Positions 25,201 through 35,407 of a stretch of DNA of 64,000 bases are shown one piece after another. This DNA is from Plasmodium coatneyi (Eukaryota > Apicomplexa > Aconoidasida > Haemosporida > Plasmodiidae), in NCBI RefSeq assembly GCF_001680005.1, contig NC_033568.1, positions 558,001 through 622,000 of the forward strand, in the 5' to 3' direction. A program made the position numbers and the translations under genes. Each line of letters starts with the position of its first letter. Positions within the stretch are counted from its first letter, which is position 1. The notes beneath the pieces are model-generated. The model did not search any database. It saw only the letters and a list, made by a program, of their open reading frames with translations, and was not told the origin of the DNA.

Positions 25201-25673
25201 CCCATCGCGAGCCTCGATCCAAACTTGCGCTTTTTTTCCCATACCTCCCCTCTGCAGAAACGCCATTTTGTTCTCTTCCCTTCTTGCTTCCCCAATTGGG
25301 GCGTTAAAAAAAATAAATTCCTTGTCAACACGGAATTGCTTACGTTGCGTAGGAAATATTCCCCCAGCAAATTCAAGGGGTACCCTCTACAGTAAGTGCC
25401 TTGTTGACCTTTTTTTCCTCTTCCTTTGAGGGAGAGGAATTCCATCGATGGAGTGTCAACCTTTGCGTAATTGTGTCCCCTCGCGCTGAACCTGCCTCCT
25501 CTTTTCCCCGTAAGGATGTCGTCCCTCCCCTTAAAATTCATGCTGAGTTTACTTCTTCCCTTTTTATGATTCCCGTGGCGGTTTCTACTCAGGTGCAGAA
25601 TTGCGTCAATGTGTTGCAGGATGAAGCATACCAGGAGGAACACTTTGGGGGGTCCTCCAAATTTCCCAACCAT
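22287..25673 (-). CDS. Trigger factor-like protein, probably apicoplast-targeted
   Basis: The protein has 1128 residues. It begins with a hydrophobic signal segment (about 8-26, VFLLVCFILQHIDAIL), followed by a long basic, Ser/Gly-rich stretch, the usual bipartite apicoplast leader. From about residue 210 a region resembles the trigger factor ribosome-binding domain: VQLKVHIKGSLREHYYDMC, then LIGSPRL and an alternating strand ending MKVEIPPYEKG. Near the C-terminus, QRRMEAYKKLMEIS followed by LNVPTTLFHAQ resembles the trigger factor C-terminal chaperone arm. A long acidic insert (about 400-700) separates the two, and I see no clear FKBP-type isomerase domain. Trigger factor binds ribosomes and shields nascent chains; a plastid role is inferred from the leader. 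The family call is by eye from diverged similarity. Confidence 0.6.
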   Translation of the reverse strand: MVGKFGGPPKVFLLVCFILQHIDAILHLSRNRHGNHKKGRSKLSMNFKGRDDILTGKRGGRFSARGHNYAKVDTPSMEFLSLKGRGKKGQQGTYCRGYPLNLLGEYFLRNVSNSVLTRNLFFLTPQLGKQEGKRTKWRFCRGEVWEKKRKFGSRLAMGEAGKEDTPAEEVMNREVHQNGQNGKGVTTQADQDGSVEEREKRQRLNEYMQKELLTIEYIDEDNERSEVQLKVHIKGSLREHYYDMCVKQYKQKKLKENKYEYSYLKDVPINNLINYIKKEDYLDIFLKHVNDDIIRVYQKMKNLHLIGSPRLTNNINHLTIGKFNDVYLTFLVDKFPKIKFNKSYIRLPMKVEIPPYEKGSTFKEFLKVIKNEMEKENEVLINVDENHKVDWNDDVHVNVCRGWVYSSSNEYHMDMCSVEGEEVNKLEQRGGKSSQEEISDDTTLNEALSSRDKIKDLIDIDKTEEEFINSAEACDEKKAEKYTPQNDEKLFNDTNRKDMEEGKYYDEFLQSSKFTKYFKEGYQLPREVISMNGEVITVKENCNPLGLNESLIGLSKNEKKNVTAYLPVDLFKAHFDSSPDVADQNNCEEAPNVKDIDKESISKFREVIYTEIKKLKSRSFFRALEDILKNNQGKFFDGEAQSGDRTNGEVTRGEVTTGEGTTREGNCPGDSQHTPGVQDIEFILNDNSPLYDNDDEYVDEEEAQSHRPSPSHRSSQSLQDHPMEDEANPEEEAQFNKNFDKYLEELLKDDINSLDEKLHGRGATSKTEDILRNVCDPSEYEKCEEGNAKKDIGEESGDEETLNDYILGKCDLVKCILEVHVLDIKSRKRNEQDINDYVKKKYNKTVDELQEEVEERAMKDIQNKCVDQRRMEAYKKLMEISSLNVPTTLFHAQGKILYSSYLKKKKMQSSENDKNEKVLSLEEFLNKSQKEIYDQVKFSFIVKTIFQNAKLKVNYDDVIKDVLKTLLKTPTNNVKSLIKKIHTIHQAQCVLDFVSVNGDISFATNNSSSVNFSVTMKKGSNYTKEEFLNADEGVNDAQAGPHTGDVSPSPERKSPLYGEGRAGKNDTCGNTPNGGDQQEKQKIFNFTDESNFVVENKKENSEQVELEYFTFKKGANYTKYFEEKYKKK

Positions 25674-26779
25674 GTTGCTAATAGGCTTGCTTGGCCAGAT
25701 TTTGCACGACTTTTCCGCAGGGTGGGAATGGTTATGTGTCCTTACGCCTTTGCATTCACCTGAGTATCCTACCTTCGCATGTCACGCGCATTAACATATT
25801 CGCTTGTGCATGAATGTACTTACACACCACTGCAGATGCGCCCCTCTGAATAAACACAGAAATGTTCAGGGGGTCCCACACATACAACATACATATGCGC
25901 CTATGGAGCATACCGTTGTGCATGTTTATTTGGTCTTCCTTGTTACTTCGATTGTAACCCTTACAACACTCACTCCACTTGTAAGAACAACGTTTCGGCC
26001 AACTGTTGTGCCAGCCAACGTTCCACTTATGCCACTTTGCGCGCAAGTAGCTATTCGCCTAGTTGCTGAGGCAGGGTTCCCTTTGTTATGTTCCATTGGA
26101 GTCCCTCTGTGCCTTCCCCTTCCCAGCGAGGTAGACTATGGCACGACTTGGAGCAGTGCAGTGCTAATTCACCTCATTTTAGCTTCGACGCGATATTACT
26201 TGGGTTGACTTGGCTCGAGTTAACCTTTCTTTAAAAAAAAATTTTCATTTGCAATTTTTTCCCAGAAAAAGCGCCAAGTGCGCCTCGCAAAAGAAGAGGA
26301 CACTCCGTATACACCCTGGCCGCTGAGCAAAGCCACGCAGTTTTGCCGTGCGCGTCAGGCCCGGTTCACCCTTTTTTGCTTTGCTATATTGCATCACATT
26401 TTTCTGTGCCCATTGCGATTTTTTATTTTTTATTTTATTTTTTAGTTTCCCCTTCGTTTTTTTTTTTTTTTTTCCGCCTCTTCTTTTTCCCATTCCATTT
26501 TTTTACCTCACTGTACCAACCACCTTGGCGAAGTGACCCAAATTGCGCATCCCCAATTTGCCAGCGAAATCGCACAAAATCGGCATCACCCTTTTACATC
26601 GCACTAGGAGACGCTGAAGTCAAAAGTTGGCCCCTCGAGAGTTGTACGCTTTCGCAACTGAGGAAAGTCGAGAAGGGCGCCGTTTATTCAGTTAAGGGAA
26701 GTCCCCACCACGCAAGCGCATACACACACGAGCATACGATCGTTGGAAGGGCATACCATACTCCCCCCCCGTCGAGACC
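25674..26779. promoter_or_regulatory. Divergent promoter region (trigger factor-like gene / QCR6)
   Basis: A 1.1-kb spacer separates two divergently transcribed genes and must hold both promoters. The T run at about 26457-26473 and other AT-rich patches at about 26421-26450 lie on the QCR6 side, and a short C run sits just before the QCR6 ATG. Plus-strand frames at 25804-26208 and 26343-26912 are not convincing. No specific binding site can be assigned. Confidence 0.5.
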
Positions 26780-27046
26780 ATGTCATACCCATATTACACC
26801 GAGTTTTTTGTACGCTTCCCCAAGTTTAAAGAGAGGGAGGAAAGCCAAAGGACCGTGGACCCCAGAATCGAATTGGAAAAAAAGTGCCAGGCAAAATGCG
26901 TGCGACCCGTGAATGCGTATCAGAGCTGCGTAAGCAGAGTACAGGCCAAGCCAGAAATGAAGGGAAATTGTCTTGGGCAGCATGAAGAAATGTATATATG
27001 TATCGATCACTGTGTGGCGAAGGATCTGTTTAATTATCTCGTATAG
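26780..27046 (+). CDS. QCR6: Cytochrome bc1 complex subunit 6 (hinge protein)
   Basis: An 88-residue protein of the mitochondrial ubiquinol-cytochrome c reductase (complex III) hinge family (QCR6/UQCRH). Six cysteines lie at residues 36, 40, 50, 64, 74 and 78, giving two CX9C spacings (40-50 and 64-74), as expected for a disulfide-bonded helical hairpin of the intermembrane space. The order C-x3-C, VNAYQSC, then GQHEEMYICIDHC and a C-terminal DLFNYL matches the family. The human form has a longer acidic N-terminus. In the complex it sits by cytochrome c1 and helps dock cytochrome c. The single frame needs no intron. It is divergent from the trigger factor-like gene and convergent with the Rab3GAP1-like gene. 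Confidence 0.92.
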   Translation: MSYPYYTEFFVRFPKFKEREESQRTVDPRIELEKKCQAKCVRPVNAYQSCVSRVQAKPEMKGNCLGQHEEMYICIDHCVAKDLFNYLV

Positions 27047-27577
27047 CATACTCCACTCCTACAGAGGGTTTACTCCTCTGTGTTCTTTACAAAGCGGATA
27101 TTCCCCCGCAATATATCTGCGCCTGCTGGGCGTTTTTCCGAGCGCTTTTTGATTTTTTTTTTTTTTTTTTTTCACGTCCATTTTGCTACATTTCGCCATG
27201 TGCCACAACATTTTACCACAGTTTACCACATTTTAATTTCCTCCTCCTGGTCACCCACCCTCGCGGAAATGCTTTTTTAAAAACATAATTTATAAGACCT
27301 CACGAACGTTGGACGGAACACGGCGCACACGCACGTGCGTTACGGATAAGCAGCCGCCGAAGCGACCATCGTTCGAACGGAACGGCTGCAACAGTTGTAG
27401 AGAACTGACGGATAAACGGGTACACACAAAAAAAAAAAAAAAAAAAAAAAAAGTTACGTAAACAAATAGGCGGACTGCTAATACGTCGGCAGATTAAAAA
27501 ACGGGTTAACATGAAGCGGACGTGGTGCCCAATCGGTCTAAGTGCCATGGGACCAATACAACCCCAATAAAGCGGAG
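27047..27577. other. Convergent 3' intergenic region
   Basis: This 530-bp spacer lies between the 3' ends of QCR6 (+) and the Rab3GAP1-like gene (-). It contains a T run (about 27152-27170) and an A run (about 27428-27452), probably within the two 3' UTRs. Nothing else was recognised. Confidence 0.5.
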
Positions 27578-30500
27578 TCACAAATTGGATGTCGTCTTAA
27601 CAAACGAAACGGTCGTGTCGACCTGGTTCACGCTGCAGTACATGCGCGCAGGGGTGTTGTAGAGGGGGTCTCCAAAACTATGGTCGACAAAATCAATAAT
27701 GCACTCCTGAATATTCTGTTCCTTATTGTAGGAATGCAACAGGAGGGATAGCTTATCTCTGTTGAGCATGTTTTTTTCGTCACTGGCCGTTTGGTAAGTC
27801 TGTGAATCGTTCTTTTTTACCTTCACAGACACTCCCAAATTTTGATACGGGTTATTAATCACGGGGCTCTTTGCATTGCTGGTGATGTTGTCATTTTTTT
27901 CGCTTTTTTCGCTTTTTTCGCTATTTTCACTTTTTTCGTTCCGTTCACTTTTCGACATGAACGTTTTGTTTAAACTTTTGGACGAAATGGTTTTGTTTAT
28001 TCTGTGGAACTTGGAGGCACTTCCGCTCCATTTTTTTTCCAACGTGCTATTCTTGTTGTTCTCATTCAGGCAAATGTTTTTAATAAAGTCGTAAAAGTAT
28101 TTCTGGTCCTTGGGGTGGATAACAATTTCCTTCTCTTCCGACTCCAGGATGGTATTTATCAAAGTGAAGATCCTTTTTTCATCCAAACCGTTGTTAAATA
28201 TTTGATATAGCCATGCTGCTTTGTTAAACATTTGTTCACACATTTCGAATAGGAGGAATAATTTTTCGTTAAAAATAATTTGGTACTTTTTCCTGCATGT
28301 CCTTTTAATTTCCCTGGAAAAGTTGGTATCGCTGTATGTATTTTTTTTTTTTTTTTTTTTCCGAATTGACTGAGAAATTTTTAAAATAATTTTCCTCCTT
28401 GTTAATGTTGAAGCTGTTTTTATACCCTGTCTTCTTTTCGCTACTGTCGCTGAAGTCTACATTGTCACTGCTGTTTCTTTCTGGGTCGTTCATATTTTCT
28501 TGTGATTTAACATGGGGAGGATTGCTTCTTAACGGATTGCCCGCTGAGTTGCTTCGGTTGCTATTACCCGGGGGGGGAGTTGTTCCTCCCTGGTTATCCC
28601 TCCTTGGAAGGGAAGGGAAGTTTTCATAGCTACTCTTCCCGTACTGCGCTAGGTTATCACTGTTAAGCGGGTTGACTCGAAGAGGGCAAATGTTCATGTG
28701 ACCCCTCTTCAGGTTAGGAAGGCTTCCACCAGCAGCATCATCCTTGGAAATCGAATTGGAATTGGAATGGGGTTTCCTCCTCCCTGCGTCATCACTCCCA
28801 GGGTGGTTCGTTGCAACGTTGTCACCATCCCGACTGTCTTCACCGCCGTGGTTCCCCTCCCACTTCTTCTTCTTTTTCCTTTTCTTCTTTTTATTTCTCC
28901 TTCTACCCCCCCTGTGAATACCTTTTATAATGGTAAACATGCTGGCCAGAATGTCCTGAATCTTTCGTACGTAAATCAACTTGGAGTTCATGACAGAGTT
29001 TAGGTAAGAAATGAAAAAGACCTTAAATGCACAGTCAAGCAAATCAATGATATTTAAATTTAGGAGGTTATCCAGGTTAAGCTCCCCCACGAAAAAGGTG
29101 TTGAATGGACACTTTATTTTTTTTATATAGTCATAGTTGTTCTTCACGTAATGGAACATCTTTTTTAAATAATCCTCCTTCCCCTTTTTGTTAAGGCAGT
29201 CATTTGTATTTCCTCTGTAGTATTTCTCATCTATTTCTTTGCATTTCTCCTTTATATAACCCACGTCTACATTTACAAAGTAGCTATCCTTTATGCTGTT
29301 GTAGCAGTGTTTGAGCACATTCTGGGAGGTGTAGCTAAATTTTCCTATGTTATTTCTATACCATCTTGCAAAATCCGTGTAGGTATAACTGTCCTTGTTG
29401 TTACTTCTTAAAACTTCATGTATCAGGGTGATCATGTCGTCTTGATTATTCACTTCCCTCGTTCCTCCGTTGTTTTTTGTTATGAACAGTTCCATGTTGT
29501 TTAATGGGTAAGGGAAAAAGTTGGATATCATCAGGGCGTTTCTTTTGTTCGTCTTTTTTTTCTCTCCTCCTGGGTAGACGCCGCTGCTGCAATTTGGCGC
29601 TTTGCCGGCGTTGTCACATATATTCTTACTAGGGTTACTACTGAGGTTACTACTGACGTTGTTACTGACGCTGTTGCTGACGGAGGAGAGGCCACGGGCA
29701 GGAGCCGCCTGAGAGCCAATACGCCCAATCGACTCCGTGCTCCTACTATACTCCACCTCCAAATTGGGAGAGCTGTTTTCATTACGCACCCCGTAGACCT
29801 TCCTATTGCCCACACTACTACTACTGTCATTCATTTCACAAGAATAAAACACATTCTCCTCATATGTACTTTTTTTAAAAAAATTTGTAAAACTATTACT
29901 GCTCTTACTCTGAGAAATGCTTACAAAAGGTTCACTTCCATTTATGTTGGAAAGGCTCCCATGGTTTGAGTTGTCCTTTCCCAAAGGATCATCCCTCTCA
30001 TTGCAGAAGATACTTAGCGTCTTTTTCAACTTCATATGATTTTTCATTTCGTTTATTTTAAATTGCTGCGTGGAAATGTTTAACGCTTTTATATACTGTG
30101 ACAGGATGGAGCAGCTGTACGAATAAACATTCAAGGGACCATAGGATAGGAACATGTGGTCGTTGAAAATGTATTCATTATTCTCGTACTTATTTCGTAT
30201 GTTATCGAAGAACTGGTTCCATATGTAGTAAAATGTTTTTAGGTTGCTCGAGTGGCTGATGAGGTAGAAGAACAGAATGGTTATTCTTTCCTCGTGGTGG
30301 CACAGGAAGTACTTTTCCTTGATTTTTAGGAAATCCCTCACTAGTTGCTCTAGTCTGCTTCCGCTGCGTTGGGATGTCTTTTTCTGATCACTCCTGTCAC
30401 TCTCACCATAATCGTCACTCTGCCCAATATGACCATTATTGCCACTCTGGCTGCTTTCACTGTTCCCCCTCTGTTGCCCCTTCTTTTGCACCCTTTTCCC

Positions 30501-33409
30501 CCTTGCCTCTATACTACCACGGGGGTCCCTCCCTCGCCTGCCCCTTCTATCATACCAGGAGACGCCCCTCCTCTTGGGAAAGTTGTCTCCCTTCTTTAAA
30601 ATGAAGTGCACCTCGTTGGCATCCTTTTGGTACAGGCTGTGATACCCTCGGTTGCCCCCCTGGGGGAACAGCTCTCCGTCAATTTTGCTTACGAAGAGTT
30701 TTGCCCCGATGGGGTTCTGACTGACCCCCCCCCCCCTGTTCTGATTCATCACCACGTCATTATTTGAGTATCCCCCCCCGCCGAAGGTACTTTGCGCTTC
30801 CTCCGCACCGAAGCATTCACTGTGGGTGTTCCTCCTTGGTTTCAATTTCCCTCTAACTCCCCGACCCCGAGGCCATTCATACACCTTTTTTTTACTACTA
30901 CTAAACATGTTACTAAGAACCTTGTCAATGTAGTACCTGGTGGTGTCCTCCTCTATGTTGAAGCAACTGTAGGTAGCAATTTCCCTATCCCTCACCCACT
31001 CCTTGTCTTTAAGTGACATAAACTCCATCAGATAATGCTGCACTGAGGATAACATATCGTTGCTGCGCTCCTTCCTATTGTCATTTCTTTTTTTCTTTAA
31101 TTCCAACAATTCGTTGAAGTACAGCCTAAGGATGTTTTTCAAGAGGAAGCTGTTTTTTCCTTTGTACTTATCGTTGTTGATGAATCTGATTTTCCAAACA
31201 TTCATTACTTTTTTTTTTCGTTTCTTCCTGTCCTGCTCGGTGTTGCGGGTATTTTCGTGCGGGTTCACATGAACGGGGCTGCCCCTCAGGTTGGAAAGGC
31301 CACTACTCAGATGAGAAATGCCACTACTCTGACTGGAAACGCCACTGCTCATATTTGAAACGCCATCACCGTGAGGGAAACCCACCCCACCCAATATCTT
31401 ATACTCCATGTTGTTAATAAAGTTCAAGACATAAATGGAGACGAAGGGGCTGGTCTCACTTTTCGGTAAATTCCTGTGGCTCCTCAAAGTATGGTACAGA
31501 CGATTGATTTCTTCGAAGGTGGATTTCCTTCTGGGTTTGACATTTTCGCCATTTGCCTCATAACTACTATTTTGGTTAGCAGATGGGGAGGGGTAAAACA
31601 GCAGAGATGAATCAGAATAATCAGGAGGGCTCTTCTCATAATTATCTCCTTCGTTGTCATCATCATTTTCATCATCGTCGTTGTCCTTCTCCTCCTGATC
31701 CTCCCCCTTTGCATCGTCAGACAAGATGTCCACTAATTTTACTTTTTTTAAATGACCCAATTGGTAATAACTTGGTTTTCCAAAAAGGTCATTTTTCATG
31801 CTTAACAGGTAGTTCCGAATAGCTATGCTTCGTTCTTCCTCTCCAGGGCGATTAACAATCCACCACCGGAGGGGAGTTGCCTCACCATTATCGCCCCTGT
31901 TGTCGAGGGATTCATTTCTCTCCTTCACAAGGCAACAAAGAAATATTCTTCGTCCATAAAATTTTTTTTTTTTAATATAATTATAAATATGGTTTAGGTA
32001 CATTTGCGGGAAAACCTCCCTACTGTATGAGTTCCTTTTGTGCGTGTTTTTAAAAATGTAGATTTGTTTACTCTTCCTATATGTTTGGTTTTCCTTCTCC
32101 CATTCCCATCCTGTTATTCCTGCACTTATTGCACTTACTGCTTTTTCTGCTCTTCCCTTTTTCCCCCTGATCAACCTTTTTAAGAGGCTAAATTGTTTGT
32201 TCCTCAGGTTTACGACCCTGAGCACGTGGCTGCAATCTGGCTTGTCAATCAGGTATATATTTTTTATATACACATTTATTTTGTAAACGTTTTTCCCCCT
32301 CACGTTGGACAGATAAATGAAAAGGGAGAAAAGGGCCACCAGCTGGTCGTAGGAGAAGCACTTGAAGTAGTTGAAGAACTTGAAGGAGTTGTAGTTCACC
32401 TCGAACCCTGTGCCTTTGTATAGGGAGACGTAGTTGGCCTTTTCCAGCACACCGCAGGAAGGGGTGGTAACCCCATTGGCAGTTCCATTAGCAGTTGCAG
32501 TTGCAGTTACGTTGGTTGTTGTGCTGGTTGTTGCGTTGGTCGTGCCGCCTGCCCCCCCGGAGTCCTTCCTATGCACCGTTATATACGGGTGCACGCACTT
32601 AAAGTAGGTATAATCGCTAGTGTAGAAGTGACCGTGGTAGATGTAGTAGTTCTTGTCCACCGCGATGAAGGTGGGTAAGCAAATCTCCAACTCATTCAGG
32701 GCTTGCTCCAACGCGTTTAACATTAAGTTGCTTACGGATTGGCTCTCTATAACGATGTACTGCTCATCCTCCGGGGCGCTCCTGTCTATGAGTTCCAGTT
32801 CCACGTATTCATTCACTGCGTGGCGGGGGGTGGAAGGAGCATTAGTGAGGGGGAGGACACATCGGTTAGATAAGAGGCACTGCCCCCCATTTACTGCCCA
32901 ACCATGGTTATGTCAGGTTAGCAGGAAAAGGAAAAATTACCGAAAAAAAAACGCTGTATGGGAAAGGTCCTGGCGGGGAAAAGCACAATCTCGGAGCAAG
33001 TCAAATTCCCATGCAAACAATAAAACGAATTCACCGTTTTCACATTTTCCTTGTACAGGTACGAAGTGTCATTCACATTAAAGGGGATCACATTTTGGCA
33101 CTTATTATGAGGGTAGTAAATATAATTCAATTTTACACAGTAATCCTTCCTTATCACCAATTTTTTTAAAAAATTACACGTGTCGTCCACCGTGATGAAC
33201 AGGGAAAGAGGAGCAAGAGGTTTGTCCCTCAGCTCAGCGTTAGCAAATGCATACTTTTTTTCATACTTCCTTTTGGTCTCCAGAATGTTCAGTTTTTTTA
33301 GACTGACTAGGATATCCTTTGTGAAAATTTCAAAGTCGCTAAGTCTCGTGAAGTCTGTGTAGTCGTCCTTATAAATCGTTTCGATTTTGTTCCTCTCTAT
33401 GTAATTCAT
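27578..33409 (-). CDS. Rab3GAP catalytic subunit-like protein, frame broken at a poly(A) tract
   Basis: A large gene of about 1900 residues. Exon 1 is 33409-32941. A short intron (donor GTAATT, acceptor CACGCAG) leads to exon 2 from 32815, with matching phase 1. Exon 1 has the start of the Rab3GAP1 family (YTDFTRLSDFEIFTKDIL, compare DFT..SEWERFI..VEE). At about residue 1305, YTDFARWYRNN resembles the family's EDFVRWYSP motif. Rab3GAP1 with Rab3GAP2 acts on Rab3 and is an exchange factor for Rab18, controlling vesicle and ER/lipid-droplet traffic. Inserts are Ser/Asn/Gly-rich, including NATTSTTTN and SSG repeats. At 28341-28360 a 20-base A tract (coding strand) puts the rest out of frame: the current frame stops at 28305, while the +1 frame runs smoothly to 27578. 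One A fewer would restore it. The human protein is about 980 residues. The family call is moderate; gene integrity is uncertain. Confidence 0.6.
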
Positions 33410-33811
33410 TTTTGCGCGTTCTGGTCAGGGGGGTTCGGCGTCTTCATAGGTACATGTGTGTGACAGTGCATTCCCTGTATGACCGTTGTGGGTGTTATGA
33501 TGGTATGACGGTATGACTGTATGGACGCGTGCCAACTGGTGACCTCTTTTCCTCTTCTGGGATGCATTTCCTTCCTCTGTCACTGCCTCCTCAGTGCGAT
33601 GTGGTCTACAAAGGGACCAACTCGTAGCTGCTCAGGCTGGGCACGCACGTTGGGGAGGCCATGTGCCGGCTCACAGTATGTTTTCTTCATGTTTTTGGCA
33701 AATCGGGCATAGGCATCAATGGGAAGAAAAAATACAAACGAGTGAAACAAAAATAAGTCCAAATTAGCAAAACATACGAAACAAATGTGGCAAAAATAGC
33801 CACGCGATTAA

Positions 33812-33843
<32 letters not shown>

Positions 33844-34873
33844 CAGTAAACTTCAAAAAAAAGAGTAAATTTCAAGGAAAAAAAAGAGGAATGAATTTCC
33901 AAATTTTGGCGAAATAAATTCCCAAGGGAAAAGGCATGGCGTTGGCATCCAAAAATTTGTGTATGTATGTTATTGGGGTGTGGAAGGAAGGAGCCAATCA
34001 GCTGAAAAAGAAAAGGCAAACACGCAAACAGGAAACATACATATATGTAATATGCCACGTCATTCAATTCTTCACCAATGGGTAAGCGAGTTATGCACAG
34101 TTTGGGGAAATGCCTTTTGGGAGCATAAAAAAAAATAATAATAAATAAAATAAAAAGTCGACCAAAAATTGCGAAACGTTTCACGCAAATGGGATGGGTA
34201 ACCGCGTTATCCATTTTTGTGTCATCTCACGCTATTTTTTATTCTCACTTTGGGGTACATTTATTTATTTTTATTTATTTTTTTGCTTCATTTTTGGTAC
34301 ATGTAATAGCACCAAGTGGGATGAAACGAGCAAAGCAAAAATTCTCTGCTTCACTTGCAATGCAATGAACGAATGAATGCGAAAAGACCGATCAGCATTT
34401 CTTCGCCTTTTCCCCGTCGCTTCGTGCCCATCGCGTGCATGTCTACAGGGGCATGTTAATACGTGTGATGGAGAGAGCCTCCCTTCTAAAAATTGGCACA
34501 GCCACCGAGCTGCCAAAAAACGAACGCAGCGCCATACCAGTAAGGAAGCAAATGTTACATCACAGGTGGGAACTTGCCCAGTTTGGGTGACGAACTGCAC
34601 AGCTCGTTCTTCCTCCTGCTGGACAAGTACATACACGTATTCCTACATGGACACGTGTGTTGTAAGGGTCCCTCATGAAGCTTCACGGGGCAGATAAAAT
34701 GGCCATCCTGATATCCTAACACACACCAAAGAGTAGCCACTCCATTTACGCAAAAATGTTAAAAAGCTGTTTAGTCGAAAAACAATTATCGTCACAACTG
34801 GCGCAGGTGCACACAATTCAGCTGTATGTGGCAAAGACGCTACTCGAAAAACGATTGATATGAAAAGGACTTT
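33410..34873. other. Intergenic region upstream of the Rab3GAP1-like gene
   Basis: This holds the promoter/5' UTR of the minus-strand Rab3GAP1-like gene and the 3' flank of the possible small gene at 34874-35407. It includes an A run of about 29 bases near 33815. Hydrophobic minus-strand frames such as 33687-34214 arise from the A/T runs (Phe-rich) and are not believable proteins. Confidence 0.45.
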
Positions 34874-35407
34874 TTAAAAAAATGAGAAATTACCCCAATT
34901 AAACAACACAACAGGGTTATACCCCCTCTTCTGCTTTTTCTGCGTTGCAAAGTTGAAGGCGCCCCATGTGCAGTAGACGAGGAGAAGGAAGTCTTTACAT
35001 CCTCAGCATATTGCTAACTGGAAAAATAAAATCCCTTTGGGTTATTTGTCCTCCCCTTTTTTTAACTTACCTTCCTGTGTGTATTTCCCCCCCTCTGTTT
35101 ATTCATCTTCTTTTTATTTGCTAGCACATTTGCTCATTTTTATGCAACCCTATTTTGTTTTGGCTGCATGAGTGTTAGGGAGCCAAACGTAGGGCACTGA
35201 GGGGTTAAGTTTCCTTTCGCGTTAACTTGGAAAACTGCTGAGGCATGTGCACACCTCCTTGGGAATGCTGCCTTCCCACCTCGTGTAGGTGAACTGGCAA
35301 CTCCGCTTCAACTTCCGCAGCAAAGTTGACCTCAGGTAATTGTCTTCCTTCGATATGCCAATATAGTTCGTGCGAAAAAAGGTTAACTCCCGTTCGTTAA
35401 AATTCAT
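34874..35407 (-). CDS. Possible small three-exon gene (bL33-like?)
   Basis: Candidate gene of about 80 residues, assembled by eye. Exon 1 is 35407-35255 (starts MNFNERELTFF, includes KLKRSCQFTYTRWEG, donor GTGTGC). A 24-base microexon at 35094-35071 has a strong GTAAGT donor. Exon 3 is 34939-34874 (KKQKRGYNPVVLFNW..., then TAA). Phases are all 0. The basic character, QFTYTR followed by RGYNPVV, faintly recalls bacterial/mitochondrial ribosomal protein bL33 (HFYTTT... KFDPVV). If so, it would be a mitochondrial or apicoplast ribosomal protein. A GTAATT within exon 3 could be a further donor, so the C-terminus is open. The alternative is chance open frames in the PEPC upstream region. Family assignment is weak. 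Confidence 0.35.

Noticed and set aside
26343..26912. 189-codon plus-strand frame overlapping QCR6
   Set aside because: Out of frame with QCR6, which is clearly real; the frame is Pro/Ser/Phe-rich without domain features.
33687..34214. 175-codon hydrophobic minus-strand frame
   Set aside because: Phe-rich because of the 29-base A run; apparent membrane segments are homopolymer artefacts.
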